DNA from: Yoonia vestfoldensis
GTDB lineage: Bacteria > Pseudomonadota > Alphaproteobacteria > Rhodobacterales > Rhodobacteraceae
Direction: 5' to 3'
NCBI RefSeq assembly: GCF_002158905.1
Contig: NZ_CP021432.1
Span: 1-64,000, forward strand
DNA: 64,000 bases
The notes below the pieces were generated by a model. The model searched no databases and was not told the origin of the DNA. It worked only from the letters and a program-made list of their open reading frames with translations. Positions 15,516-24,433 of the stretch are shown in pieces. A program made the position numbers and the translations under genes. The stretch's first letter is position 1; each line of letters begins with the position of its first letter.

Positions 15516-16970
15516 ATGAAAGAAATGAATTATCCGACCATCCAGCACCTCATCGGACGGGACTGGATCGCTTCTCCCACCCCGGAGGATCGTGCAGTCA
15601 TAAACCCTGCAAACGGGCAAACTATCGGACAGATTCCGCAGGCTAGCGCCGCAGATCTAGACCATGCGGTTCACTCGGCCGAATCAGCTTTTCGCCGATG
15701 GAAAAACAGTTCTCCCATGGAACGAAGTGCGATTTTGCGGCGGTTTGCCGACCTGCTGCGCCAAAATGACAGACTGATCGCTGGCTGGATCACACTCGAT
15801 GAAGGCAAGCCGCTGGTTGAGGCTTTGGCTGAGGTCCGCTCCTCGGCTGACCACGTCGACTGGCACGCCGAGGAATGTCGGCGCATTTATGGGCGCATCA
15901 TTCCATCACGCAGCCCGCGGGTACAGCAGCTTGTCGTGCGCGAACCGATAGGCGTCTGCCTTGCCATCACGCCTTGGAATTTTCCGCTGAGCCAAGCGGT
16001 ACGCAAGGTCGCGGCGGCGCTTGCGTCAGGTTGCACGATGATCTTGAAAGCCCCGGCAGAGGCTCCGGCGGGCTGCATGGCAATTGCTCGCTATCTGCTG
16101 GATGCAGGCTTGCCCGAAGGCTGTCTGAACCTTGTCTGGGGTAATGCGGCCTTCATTTCGGAAACTCTTATTGCGCGCCCCGAGGTGCGCAAGGTCACCT
16201 TCACCGGTTCGGTCGAGGTGGGCAAACATCTGGCAGAATTGGCTGGCCGCCATATGAAGCGGGCGACGATGGAACTCGGCGGTCACGCGCCTGTATTGGT
16301 GTTCGACGACGCCGATGCCACGGCCGCGGCGCGCGCCTTGGCGGTCAACAAGCTGCGCAATGCAGGCCAGGTGTGCATCGCCCCAACCCGGTTTTACGTA
16401 CAACAAGGCATCTACGACCGATTTCTGTCCGAATTGGTTTCAGCATTTGAGAGCGTAAAGGTCGGCGATGGTTTAGCCGAGGGCACACAGATGGGGCCAT
16501 TGTGTCATCGCGGACGCGTGAATGCGATGGAAAAGCTCGTCGAGGATGCCCGCGAAAACGGTGCACGGGTGTTGACGGGAGGCAAAAGGATTGGGAATCA
16601 TGGTAACTTCTATGCCCCGACAGTCGTCGATACGCCCAACGACGACATCGACTTGATGCGCGAAGAACCCTTTGGACCGATTGCTGTCGTCTCGTCTTTT
16701 CGTGACATAGAGGACGGTCTGTCGCGGGCCAACGGGCTACCCTTCGGGCTGGCATCCTATGTCTTTACCAATTCGTTGGAGCGTGCAGATAAAGCAGCTG
16801 CGGGTTTGCAAGCAGGTATGGTAAGCATCAACCAGTTCGGCCTGGCTCTGCCCGAGACTCCGTTTGGCGGCGTAAGAGACAGCGGCTATGGGACTGAAGG
16901 CGGGACAGAAACCTTCGAAGGCTATCTCATTACCAAATTTATCTCGCGCAATCGAGCGCCAGTGCTGTGA
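15516..16970 (+). CDS. NAD(P)-dependent aldehyde dehydrogenase, probable 6-oxohexanoate dehydrogenase
   Basis: A 484-residue aldehyde dehydrogenase of the succinate-semialdehyde dehydrogenase-like group. The catalytic cysteine is Cys287 in NAGQVCIAP, the general-base glutamate is Glu253 in ELGGHAP, and the cofactor region includes TPWNFPLSQAVRKVAAALASG and FTGSVEVGK. It would oxidise 6-oxohexanoate to adipate in this pathway (ChnE role); succinate or glutarate semialdehyde are possible alternatives. The start at MKEMNYPTIQHLIGRDW is preferred because the longer frame runs back through the palindromic operator. The next gene begins nine bases after its stop codon. The family is certain and the substrate is inferred. 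Confidence 0.86.
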   Translation: MKEMNYPTIQHLIGRDWIASPTPEDRAVINPANGQTIGQIPQASAADLDHAVHSAESAFRRWKNSSPMERSAILRRFADLLRQNDRLIAGWITLDEGKPLVEALAEVRSSADHVDWHAEECRRIYGRIIPSRSPRVQQLVVREPIGVCLAITPWNFPLSQAVRKVAAALASGCTMILKAPAEAPAGCMAIARYLLDAGLPEGCLNLVWGNAAFISETLIARPEVRKVTFTGSVEVGKHLAELAGRHMKRATMELGGHAPVLVFDDADATAAARALAVNKLRNAGQVCIAPTRFYVQQGIYDRFLSELVSAFESVKVGDGLAEGTQMGPLCHRGRVNAMEKLVEDARENGARVLTGGKRIGNHGNFYAPTVVDTPNDDIDLMREEPFGPIAVVSSFRDIEDGLSRANGLPFGLASYVFTNSLERADKAAAGLQAGMVSINQFGLALPETPFGGVRDSGYGTEGGTETFEGYLITKFISRNRAPVL

Positions 16971-16978
16971 GGATGCCC

Positions 16979-19018
16979 ATGCCTGTTGAATTAAGCTTCT
17001 CAAATGGCGCAGCAATTCTGACCATAGACAATTCGCCGCTTAACCTAATCAACGCGGAGGTTCGGGCTGGAATACAACACTGTATCTTCCAAGTCCTCGA
17101 AACTGGTGCTACCAGGCTGATTATCACCGGCGCAGGAACGACGTTCGTCGCGGGCGCGGATGCGAAGGAATTCGGACAGTTGCCTGTTGATCCACAACTA
17201 AATGACGTGCTGTTGCAACTTGCGCACCTTCCGATTCCGACTATCGCAGCCATCAACGGGGCTGCGCTTGGTGGGGGACTAGAGATTGCTCTGGCTTGCT
17301 GCTATCGAATCGCCTCAACTTCTACCAAACTGGGCCTGCCAGAGGTAAACTTGGGGATCGTGCCTGGCGCAGGGGGAACCCAAAGACTGCCGCGACTTAT
17401 CGGTATTGAAGCTGCGCTTGACATGATCGTCACCGGGAAGGCTGTTTCCGCCGAGCAGGCACTGAAAATAGGACTGATCCAGCTGCTAGCCGATGACCCG
17501 CTTGGCGCGGCCATAGCTCTCGATGACGCTGTTCTAGAGGCGGCACAGGCACCCGACAATCTTCCTTCACCAATGCCAAACCACTTCGCAGCGGAAGTCG
17601 CCCGCGCGCAGGTAGCGCGGCGTATGCCTGGCCAGAATGCGCCGCATGTTGCGGTGGACCTGGTCGCGGCCAGCGCGATGACGCCGCTGCACGACGCACT
17701 GGCCAGCGAGCGCGCTGCGTTTTTGGACCTTCGTGCCTCGGATCAGGCGCGGGCCCTTAGGCACGTTTTCTTCACCGAGCGAACCGCAACCAACAAGGGG
17801 CGCACCTACCCCCGACCTTCCCGAGATGCTGAAACCGCCATCGTGGTCGGTGGTGGCAATATGGGAGCAGCTATTGCGTACACGCTAGCGACCGCAGGGA
17901 TCTCGGTGACTGTCGTCGAACGCAGTGCCTCGTCCGCAGAGTGGGCCAGAGAAAACCTGCAAAAGCTGATTGATCAGGGTATCAGTCGCGGCATTCTGTC
18001 CCCCGATGCGGGAAAGGCGGTTGAGGACCGGCTGGTTACGGTCTCAGGCTATGACGCTCTGCCACCAACCGATCTAGCAATCGAGGCGGCCTTCGAGGAT
18101 TTTGCGGTCAAGAGCGCGATCTTGACCGAACTCGAAGGTGCTCTGCCGCCCGAGACGATTATTGCCACAAACACATCCTATCTCGATGTAAATCGGCTTT
18201 CTGATGGGTTGAAGCACCCAGCACGCTTTGTAGGGATTCATTTCTTCAGTCCTGCGCATATTATGAAGCTTCTGGAAGTCGTCAGGAGCGACCGAACGTC
18301 AGACGATACATTAGGTGCAGCATTTGTGCTGGCGCGCAGGCTTGGTAAAATCCCGGTACTGTCTGGTGTTTGCGATGGCTTCATCGGAAACCGAATTTTG
18401 TCTAGCTACCGTCACGCCGCTAATCGCCTTCTGGTGAAGGGGGCTATTGTCGACGAGATCGACGCGGCTATGCGCGGATTCGGTATGGCGATGGGTCCAT
18501 ATGCTGCACAGGACATGTCGGGGCTGGACATCGCCTACGCGAATATCCGTCGCAAGGCCGCTGCAGAAGGGAACTGCTGTGGTCACGTGCCCTTGGTCGA
18601 GCGGTTGGTCGAAAAGCACAAACGCCTAGGACACAAATCGGGCGCCGGATGGTACGACTATGGGCCGGACGGCGAACCCTCACCTTCGGAGCTGGTCGCT
18701 AGCGAAATACTCCGTGTCTCAGAAGAAATGAACTTCACTCGCCGGGAGTTCTCAGCTGACGAAATCGTAGAAAGGCTCTTGCTCGCAATGGTGGCGGAAG
18801 CCTGTGATATCCTTGACGAAGGCATCGCAGAAAAACCGCAAGACATCGACCTAGTAATGATTCACGGCTACGGATTTCCCCGCTGGCGGGGAGGCCTGAT
18901 GCACCACGCCAAAAATATCGGCAAGGATCGGTTGGCCGCGCTCTTTAGCGCGCTTGTCAAAGAGGATCCTTGCGACTGGAGGGTGCCTCGTTATTTAGAA
19001 AGGGTTTTCGCGACCTGA
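16979..19018 (+). CDS. Fused enoyl-CoA hydratase / 3-hydroxyacyl-CoA dehydrogenase (FadB/FadJ-like)
   Basis: About 679 residues from the ATG at 16979, which has GAGG six bases upstream; two earlier in-frame starts lack a site. The crotonase half has GAALGGGLEIAL and LPEVNLGIVPGAGGTQRLP, which carry the two catalytic glutamates. The dehydrogenase half has VVGGGNMGAAIA for NAD binding and VGIHFFSPAHIMKLLEVV with the catalytic His. It would hydrate 2,3-dehydroadipyl-CoA to 3-hydroxyadipyl-CoA and oxidise it to 3-oxoadipyl-CoA. The C-terminus is odd: the final residues run into a truncated IS5-type element, so a few native residues after YLERVFA may have been lost. The active-site regions are intact. 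Confidence 0.87.
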   Translation: MPVELSFSNGAAILTIDNSPLNLINAEVRAGIQHCIFQVLETGATRLIITGAGTTFVAGADAKEFGQLPVDPQLNDVLLQLAHLPIPTIAAINGAALGGGLEIALACCYRIASTSTKLGLPEVNLGIVPGAGGTQRLPRLIGIEAALDMIVTGKAVSAEQALKIGLIQLLADDPLGAAIALDDAVLEAAQAPDNLPSPMPNHFAAEVARAQVARRMPGQNAPHVAVDLVAASAMTPLHDALASERAAFLDLRASDQARALRHVFFTERTATNKGRTYPRPSRDAETAIVVGGGNMGAAIAYTLATAGISVTVVERSASSAEWARENLQKLIDQGISRGILSPDAGKAVEDRLVTVSGYDALPPTDLAIEAAFEDFAVKSAILTELEGALPPETIIATNTSYLDVNRLSDGLKHPARFVGIHFFSPAHIMKLLEVVRSDRTSDDTLGAAFVLARRLGKIPVLSGVCDGFIGNRILSSYRHAANRLLVKGAIVDEIDAAMRGFGMAMGPYAAQDMSGLDIAYANIRRKAAAEGNCCGHVPLVERLVEKHKRLGHKSGAGWYDYGPDGEPSPSELVASEILRVSEEMNFTRREFSADEIVERLLLAMVAEACDILDEGIAEKPQDIDLVMIHGYGFPRWRGGLMHHAKNIGKDRLAALFSALVKEDPCDWRVPRYLERVFAT

Positions 19019-19858
19019 CAGTCAAAGTCCCGCGCCATAAGGCGCTGCCCCAGCAACTTAACACAGTGCATCTTCGTCTCGACGCGGCTTCGGCGGTGGT
19101 ATCCGCTCCATCGTCGCCAGAGCGCGCGGGCCAGGTATTTCGCCGCGCGCAGGGCCTCGTTTCGCGCCACGGCTCCGGCGGTGATGGTCTTCCATGACTT
19201 TGCGTTCTTGCGTGGCGGGATAACGGCGTGGACGCCACGGTCCGCAATCGCGTCGTGGCATTTTCGTGTGCCATACGCGCCGTCAGCCGTGACACTGCTG
19301 GTCTGCCGGGATCTGTTCAAGAAGGTCGGGTAACACTGGCGCGTCACCGATGTGGCTCCCGGTGATCTCAACAGCGCGCACTTCCAACGTTTGCTCGTCG
19401 ACCCCGAGGTGGATCTTGCGCCAGACCCGTCGCTTGGGGCCGCCATGCTTGCGGGCATGCCACTCACCTTCACCTTCAACCTTGATCCCCGTGCTGTCCA
19501 CCAACAAGTGCAACGGCCCCTTGGAGCCGCGATACGGGATGTTCACGGCCAGGGTCTTCTGGCGCCGGGACAGGGTGCTGAAGTCGAGCACCGTCCAGTC
19601 GAGACCGATCAGCCGCAACAGGCTCTCGACGAACCCGGTCGCCTGTCGCAAGGCCATGCCGAACAGGACCTTCATCGAAAGACAGGTCTGGATCGCGGCG
19701 TCGCTGTAGCTCTGCTGCCGGCCCCTGCTGCCTGTCGGCACGGCCTCCCAGCTCATCTCGGGGTCGAACCAGATCGTCAGCGAGCCACGGCGCTTGAGCG
19801 CTTCGTTATAAGCGGGCCAGTTCCTGGTCTTGTATGTCGGGGATGTCGGTCTGCTCAT
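18991..19858 (-). pseudogene. IS5-family transposase, frameshifted and 3'-truncated
   Basis: The first part (19283-19858, starting MSRPTSPTYKTRNWPAYNEA) holds the DDE-domain segments SMKVLFGMALRQATGFVESLL and LLVDSTGIKVEGEGEWHARKHG. It stops prematurely after EQIPADQ. The continuation SVTADGAYGTRKCHDAIADRG and SGYHRRSRVETKMHCVKLLGQ is in another frame down to about 19009. The bases at the break look as if a short segment between DQ and SVTADGA has been lost, rather than a programmed slip. The C-terminus is also cut off where the element meets the fadB-like gene. The protein is therefore inactive. Confidence 0.85.
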
Positions 19859-19921
19859 GCACCTCAGCTACCACGCTGGATTCATAAGATGAATCCCACA
19901 CGGGATTTGTGCAACAGAGCC
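19009..19921 (-). mobile_element. Truncated IS5-family element (IS903-like end)
   Basis: The right-hand end, read outward on the plus strand, is GATTTGTGCAACAGAGCC (19904-19921), the complement of an IS903-type GGCTCTGTTGCACAAATC terminus. The opposite terminus is missing: the transposase gene breaks off beside the 3' end of the fadB-like gene near 19009. The element is about 0.9 kb. An IS-mediated deletion probably joined the two halves of the catabolic island here. Confidence 0.75.
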
Positions 19922-20048
19922 TAGTAACGGGCATATCTGCCTCACGACAGGCTGAGCAAGATCATACAATTTCCAAAGCAGGAATGTTCAATACATGGCG
20001 CATTTTTCGCCCTTAATATGAGGTAATTGGCGTATGCCGTTGGCCGTT

Positions 20049-20074
20049 TGACGTCTTCGAGATTGGCGACGTCA
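20049..20074. promoter_or_regulatory. Inverted repeat upstream of the lactone hydrolase gene
   Basis: TGACGTC (20049-20055) and GACGTCA (20068-20074) form a seven-base inverted repeat 41 bases before the hydrolase start, at the beginning of the second plus-strand gene group. It could be a regulator binding site; no regulator is assigned. Confidence 0.35.
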
Positions 20075-20114
20075 GGTGGTGGCTTTGCCAAATGTTATGC
20101 TTGGGAGGATAAAC

Positions 20115-21017
20115 ATGGAAATCAGTAGAGAAGCCGATACGCTGCGGGCGCTTTATCAGAATTGGACCGATCAGATGGTCGAGAACCCAGACCTGACGAT
20201 CGCGAACCTGCGCAGCATGTTCGATGAATGGGGGCAGCCCGCACAAGAGCCGGAAAACGTTAGCTACAAAAGCGATCATGTCGGAGGAGTTGAGGCTATC
20301 TGGGCCCTACCAGCCGGGGCAGATACCTCGCGTGTAATTGTTTACACTCATGGTGGCGGCTTTGCCGTCGGCTCAGCCGATAGTCATCGAAAAATGGCAG
20401 GGCACCTCGCTAAGGTACTTGGGGTTACGTCGGTGATCCTGCACTATCGGCGCGCACCCGAGCACCCATTTCCGGCGCAGATCGAAGATGCAGTAGCCGC
20501 ATACAAAGCGCTGCTGGATAAGGGGTTCAAGGCAAGAAATATTCTGACCGCTGGCGACAGTGCTGGCGGCAATCTTGCCATCGCCAGCGTGCTGAAATTA
20601 CGCGAACTTGGGTTGCCACTGCCCGGAGCGGTCATCGCCTATTCGCCCTGGCTCGACATGGCGATGCGCGGGGAAACACTGGAAACCAACGCGGAAACCG
20701 ATGCGCTAGTCGGCAAACCGATCCTCGAAGCGATGGCGGGGATGTTCCTCGGTGAAGGCACTGATCCGCTTAATCCGTTGGCCAACCCGCTGGAGAACGA
20801 TTTCACCGGTTACCCGCCGCTTTATATCAATGCCGGAGGGGCCGAGACGCTTAAGAGCGATGCCGAACGGTTGCACGAAAAGGCCAAGGCGCAGGGCGTA
20901 AACGTGACCCTGTCTATCGTCGAAGGCATGCAGCATGTCTTTCCCGCGCTTTCGGGACGCGCGCCCGAGGCGAACGAGGAACTTGGTCGCATCGCCGCAT
21001 GGTATCGGGCCCTCTGA
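20115..21017 (+). CDS. Alpha/beta hydrolase of the hormone-sensitive-lipase family, probable caprolactone hydrolase
   Basis: A 300-residue protein starting MEISREADTLRALYQNWTDQ, with GGGAGGA five bases upstream of the ATG. The oxyanion motif HGGG is at residues 79-82, the nucleophile is Ser149 in GDSAGG and the catalytic His is His274 in MQHVFP. These define HSL-type esterases. Its position directly before the Baeyer-Villiger monooxygenase suggests that it opens the lactone made there (6-hexanolactone to 6-hydroxyhexanoate), as ChnC does. A general esterase role cannot be excluded from sequence. It is the first gene of the second plus-strand group. Confidence 0.85.
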   Translation: MEISREADTLRALYQNWTDQMVENPDLTIANLRSMFDEWGQPAQEPENVSYKSDHVGGVEAIWALPAGADTSRVIVYTHGGGFAVGSADSHRKMAGHLAKVLGVTSVILHYRRAPEHPFPAQIEDAVAAYKALLDKGFKARNILTAGDSAGGNLAIASVLKLRELGLPLPGAVIAYSPWLDMAMRGETLETNAETDALVGKPILEAMAGMFLGEGTDPLNPLANPLENDFTGYPPLYINAGGAETLKSDAERLHEKAKAQGVNVTLSIVEGMQHVFPALSGRAPEANEELGRIAAWYRAL

Positions 21018-21132
21018 CACCTGTACTCGCACTGCATTGCGGTGCGGTGCGAGACAAACCCCTACGACACATTCATCTGGCATCTCACCCGCAATCTGCG
21101 GGGCGGAGCGGTCTTACTCTGGGAGGAGTGAC

Positions 21133-22770
21133 ATGAACATTCAGACTGAGAATACTAAAACGGTCGGAGCGGATTTCGACGCAGTCGTCATTGGCGCGGG
21201 CTTCGGCGGGCTTTACGCCGTCCACAAACTTCGCAACGAGCAGGGACTGAACGTCCGGGGCTATGACAGCGCCAGTGACGTTGGCGGCACCTGGTGGTGG
21301 AACCGATATCCCGGTGCGCTGTCAGACACGGAAAGCTATGTCTACCGCTATTCTTTTGACAAAGAGTTGCTTCAAAAAGGCCGCTGGAAAACCCGGTATC
21401 TGACCCAGCCCGAGATCCTCAAATACATGAACGAGGTGGCGGATCATCTCGATCTCCGACGCAGCTACAAGTTCGACACCAAGGTGGACGGCGCGCACTA
21501 TAATGAAAAAACCGGTCTCTGGAACGTGATCACTGATAGTGGTGAGACAGTTACCGCCAAATACCTTGTCACTGGCCTCGGTCTCTTGTCCGCAACGAAT
21601 GTTCCAAAATTCAAGGGCATCGGTGATTTCAAAGGCCGTGTCTTACACACAGGTGCCTGGCCCGAGGGCGTGGACTTGAGCAACAAACGCGTGGGCATTA
21701 TCGGCACCGGCTCGACCGGTGTGCAGGTTATCACTGCAACGGCACCAGTTGCAAAACACCTGACTGTTTTTCAGCGCTCTGCACAATATGTCGTGCCGAT
21801 TGGGAACACCCCGCAAGACGATGCTACCATCGCCGAGCAGAAGGCGAACTACGATAAAATCTGGGATCAAGTGAAGAATTCTGTTGTGGCCTTCGGCTTC
21901 GAAGAAAGCGTCGAACCCGCCGAAACCACCTCCCCCGAGGAACGGGAGCGGGTCTTCGAAGCCGCCTGGCAGCGCGGCGGTGGTTTCTATTTCATGTTTG
22001 GCACCTTTTGCGATATTGCGACCAGCCAAGTGGCCAATGATGCGGCCGCTGACTTCATCAAGGGCAAGATCAAGCAAATCGTGAAGGACCCCAAGGTCGC
22101 AGAGAAACTGACGCCGAAGGACCTTTACGCCAAGCGCCCGCTTTGCGGAAACAATTATTACGAGGTCTACAACCGAGACAACGTGACCCTCGCCGACGTG
22201 AAGGCCGATCCGATCGCAGAATTCACTCCGAACGGCATACGTCTCGAAAGCGGCGAGGAGCATGAGCTTGACATCGTAATCTTTGCCACTGGTTTCGATG
22301 CGGTCGACGGCAATTACGTCAAAATGGACCTGCGCGGACGCGGAGGCGTGACCATGCGCGACACTTGGAAGGAAGGCCCGCTCGGTTACCTCGGCATGAT
22401 GGAGGTCGACTTCCCGAACTTCTTCATGATCCTTGGCCCTAATGGCCCCTTCACTAACCTGCCCCCCAGCATTGAGACGCAAGTTGAATGGATCGCTGAC
22501 ACGATTTGCGCAATGGAAGAAGAGGGGGTTCAAAGTGTGGAGCCAACCGTGGAAGCGCGCGACGCTTGGGTTGGCACCTGCCGTGAAATCGCCGACATGA
22601 CACTCTTCCCCAAAGCTGAAAGCTGGATCTTCGGTGCGAATATCCCCGGAAAGAAGAATGCAGTTATGTTCTACATGGCCGGAATTGGCAATTATCGCAA
22701 TGCCATTAATGGGGTGAAAGATGACGGCTATGCATCTCTGATGCGCAACCGCGTTGCCGAGAAGGCGTGA
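21133..22770 (+). CDS. chnB: Baeyer-Villiger monooxygenase of the cyclohexanone monooxygenase type
   Basis: A 545-residue flavoprotein, close to the 543 residues of Acinetobacter cyclohexanone monooxygenase, and similar to it along its whole length as I recall that sequence. It has GAGFGG near residue 21 for FAD, GTGSTGVQ near 191 for NADPH, and the type I fingerprint FxGxxxHxxxWP as FKGRVLHTGAWP from residue 166. Shared stretches include WNRYPGAL, FQRSAQY, DLYAKRPLC and GPNGPFTNLPPSIE. It would insert oxygen into cyclohexanone to give 6-hexanolactone, using NADPH and O2. GGGAGGAG precedes the ATG at 21133. Cyclopentanone may also be accepted, but the downstream genes point to C6 chemistry. 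Confidence 0.92.
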   Translation: MNIQTENTKTVGADFDAVVIGAGFGGLYAVHKLRNEQGLNVRGYDSASDVGGTWWWNRYPGALSDTESYVYRYSFDKELLQKGRWKTRYLTQPEILKYMNEVADHLDLRRSYKFDTKVDGAHYNEKTGLWNVITDSGETVTAKYLVTGLGLLSATNVPKFKGIGDFKGRVLHTGAWPEGVDLSNKRVGIIGTGSTGVQVITATAPVAKHLTVFQRSAQYVVPIGNTPQDDATIAEQKANYDKIWDQVKNSVVAFGFEESVEPAETTSPEERERVFEAAWQRGGGFYFMFGTFCDIATSQVANDAAADFIKGKIKQIVKDPKVAEKLTPKDLYAKRPLCGNNYYEVYNRDNVTLADVKADPIAEFTPNGIRLESGEEHELDIVIFATGFDAVDGNYVKMDLRGRGGVTMRDTWKEGPLGYLGMMEVDFPNFFMILGPNGPFTNLPPSIETQVEWIADTICAMEEEGVQSVEPTVEARDAWVGTCREIADMTLFPKAESWIFGANIPGKKNAVMFYMAGIGNYRNAINGVKDDGYASLMRNRVAEKA

Positions 22771-22774
22771 AAAC

Positions 22775-22804
22775 TCCGCCGGAGCATCCAGAATCTCCGG
22801 CGGA
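22775..22804 (+). terminator. Hairpin after the monooxygenase gene
   Basis: Perfect ten-base arms TCCGCCGGAG (22775-22784) and CTCCGGCGGA (22795-22804) with a ten-base loop, four bases after the stop codon and followed by a moderately T-rich stretch. It could end or attenuate transcription before the dehydrogenase gene. Confidence 0.6.
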
Positions 22805-22842
22805 ACCAATTTATTTTGTCCATGAAAACTAGGGAGAGAGCT

Positions 22843-23598
22843 ATGGAACGGGTATCCGGAAAAGTCGCACTGGTAACAGGTGGCGCGATGGGCATGGGAA
22901 AAGCCCATTGTGAAACGTTGGCACGTGAAGGTGCGCATGTATTTGTAACCGACCGTGATACGGACGCGGGTGAAAGCGTAGTAAAAGGCATCACTGAAGC
23001 CGGAGGGAAGGCCGAATTCATTCAACATGATGTGACGCTTGAAGAAGATTGGAAGAATGTCATCTCTACGGTAGAATCAATTGCCGGTCGGCTTGATGTG
23101 CTAGTGAACAACGCTGGCATTCTCATTCTTAAGCCGCTCCACGAAACCTCGCCTGACGAATTTGACATGACGTTCAACGTCAATGTACGCGGTATTTATC
23201 TCGGCATCCGAGCCGCGGTTCCATTGATGAAAGAGGCCGAAAAAGCATCTATTATCAATATTTCTTCAATCTATGGGATTGTTGGCGCCGCTTCGGCGGG
23301 AGCCTACATTGGATCCAAAGGCGCCGTACGGATGTTGACCAAATCCTGCGCAGTCGACCTGGCCGAAAGTGGCATACGTGTCAATTCGATCCATCCCGGT
23401 GTCATCGATACTCCCATGACAAAAGATCTGCTACACGCCGACGAAGAGACCCGGCAGGCAATTCTGGGGGCGACGCTACTCAAGCGGCCAAGCAAACCTG
23501 AAGAGGTTTCGAATGCGGTCCTGTTCCTCGCATCGGATGAGTCATCGTTCGTTCACGGAGCAGAGATTGTAGTAGATGGCGGTTATACTGCGAATTGA
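22843..23598 (+). CDS. Short-chain dehydrogenase, probable cyclohexanol dehydrogenase
   Basis: A 251-residue classical SDR starting MERVSGKVALVTGGAMGMGK after a GGGAGAG site. It has the Rossmann glycine motif at residues 12-19, NNAG at 89-92, the catalytic Ser in INISS (141-142), and Tyr155 and Lys159 in AYIGSK. The C-terminal GAEIVVDGGYTAN is typical. It would oxidise cyclohexanol to cyclohexanone with NAD (ChnA role), feeding the monooxygenase encoded just upstream. SDR substrate specificity cannot be read from sequence; the assignment rests on the neighbours. Confidence 0.86.
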   Translation: MERVSGKVALVTGGAMGMGKAHCETLAREGAHVFVTDRDTDAGESVVKGITEAGGKAEFIQHDVTLEEDWKNVISTVESIAGRLDVLVNNAGILILKPLHETSPDEFDMTFNVNVRGIYLGIRAAVPLMKEAEKASIINISSIYGIVGAASAGAYIGSKGAVRMLTKSCAVDLAESGIRVNSIHPGVIDTPMTKDLLHADEETRQAILGATLLKRPSKPEEVSNAVLFLASDESSFVHGAEIVVDGGYTAN

Positions 23599-23614
23599 CA
23601 GGGACCCATCCCAA

Positions 23615-23641
23615 GTAACGGCCTGGAATCCGGGCCGTTAC
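23615..23641 (+). terminator. Hairpin between the SDR and etfB genes
   Basis: Perfect nine-base arms GTAACGGCC (23615-23623) and GGCCGTTAC (23633-23641) around a nine-base loop. No T-run follows, so it may be an RNA-stabilising or processing hairpin rather than an intrinsic terminator. Confidence 0.45.
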
Positions 23642-23674
23642 CGCCATTGCAAATTTCCAAGATGATAAACGCCA

Positions 23675-24433
23675 ATGAAAATAATTGCGCCTATAAAACG
23701 CCTAATTGACTACAATGTGAAGGTTCGCGTGAAGGCGGACGGGAGCGGAGTTGATCTCGCGAATGTGAAGATGTCGATGAACCCGTTCGACGAGATTGCG
23801 GTCGAAGAGGCGATCCGGTTGAAGGAAGCGGGCAAGGCGGACGAGGTTGTCGTCGTCTCGATCGGCGTGAAGCAGGCGAAGGAAACGCTGCGCACGGCGC
23901 TGGCGATGGGCGCGGACCGGGCGATCCTGGTTCTGGCCGCTGACGACGTGCACCAAGACATCGAGCCGCTGGCCGTTGCCAAGATCCTGAAGGCCGTGAT
24001 CGACGCCGAGGCGCCGGGCCTGGTAATCGCAGGCAAGCAGGCGATCGACAACGACATGAACGCGACCGGCCAGATGCTGGCCGCCCTGCTGGGCTGGGGT
24101 CAGGCGACCTATGCCTCGGAACTGGCGATCGAGGGCGAACATGCCGTCGTGACCCGTGAAGTGGACGGCGGTCTGCAGACCATCAAGGTGAAGCTGCCGG
24201 CGATCGTCACCGCCGACCTGCGCCTGAACGAGCCGCGCTATGCCTCTTTACCCAACATCATGAAAGCAAAGAAAAAACCGCTGGACGAGAAGACCGCCGC
24301 CGATTTCGACGTCGATGTCACGCCGCGCCTGACCGTCGTCAAGACGGCAGAGCCCGCCGCGCGTTCGGCCGGGGAAATGGTTGGTTCGGTCGACGAGTTG
24401 GTGTCGAAGCTGAAAGAAAAGGGGATCGTGTAA
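23675..24433 (+). CDS. etfB: Electron transfer flavoprotein beta subunit
   Basis: A 252-residue ETF beta subunit. It holds [20 protein letters not shown], the AMP-binding region [23 protein letters not shown], and the conserved [29 protein letters not shown] loop that recognises partner dehydrogenases. ETF takes electrons from acyl-CoA dehydrogenases and passes them to ETF-ubiquinone oxidoreductase. A copy inside a catabolic island suggests a dedicated partner of the acyl-CoA dehydrogenase at 13374-14534. Oddly, the first 15 codons are AT-rich (ATAATTGCGCCTATAAAACG), while the rest has very GC-rich housekeeping-like codon use. Confidence 0.92.
   Translation: MKIIAPIKRLIDYNVKVRVKADGSGVDLANVKMSMNPFDEIAVEEAIRLKEAGKADEVVVVSIGVKQAKETLRTALAMGADRAILVLAADDVHQDIEPLAVAKILKAVIDAEAPGLVIAGKQAIDNDMNATGQMLAALLGWGQATYASELAIEGEHAVVTREVDGGLQTIKVKLPAIVTADLRLNEPRYASLPNIMKAKKKPLDEKTAADFDVDVTPRLTVVKTAEPAARSAGEMVGSVDELVSKLKEKGIV

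Noticed and set aside
19283..19480. Programmed frameshift in the IS5-type transposase
   Set aside because: The break lacks an obvious slippery sequence, looks like a short deletion, and the gene is also truncated at its end, so decay is more likely.
21643..23028. A 461-codon minus-strand frame across the monooxygenase and SDR genes
   Set aside because: The plus-strand proteins have full family motifs and ribosome sites; the antisense frame has neither.
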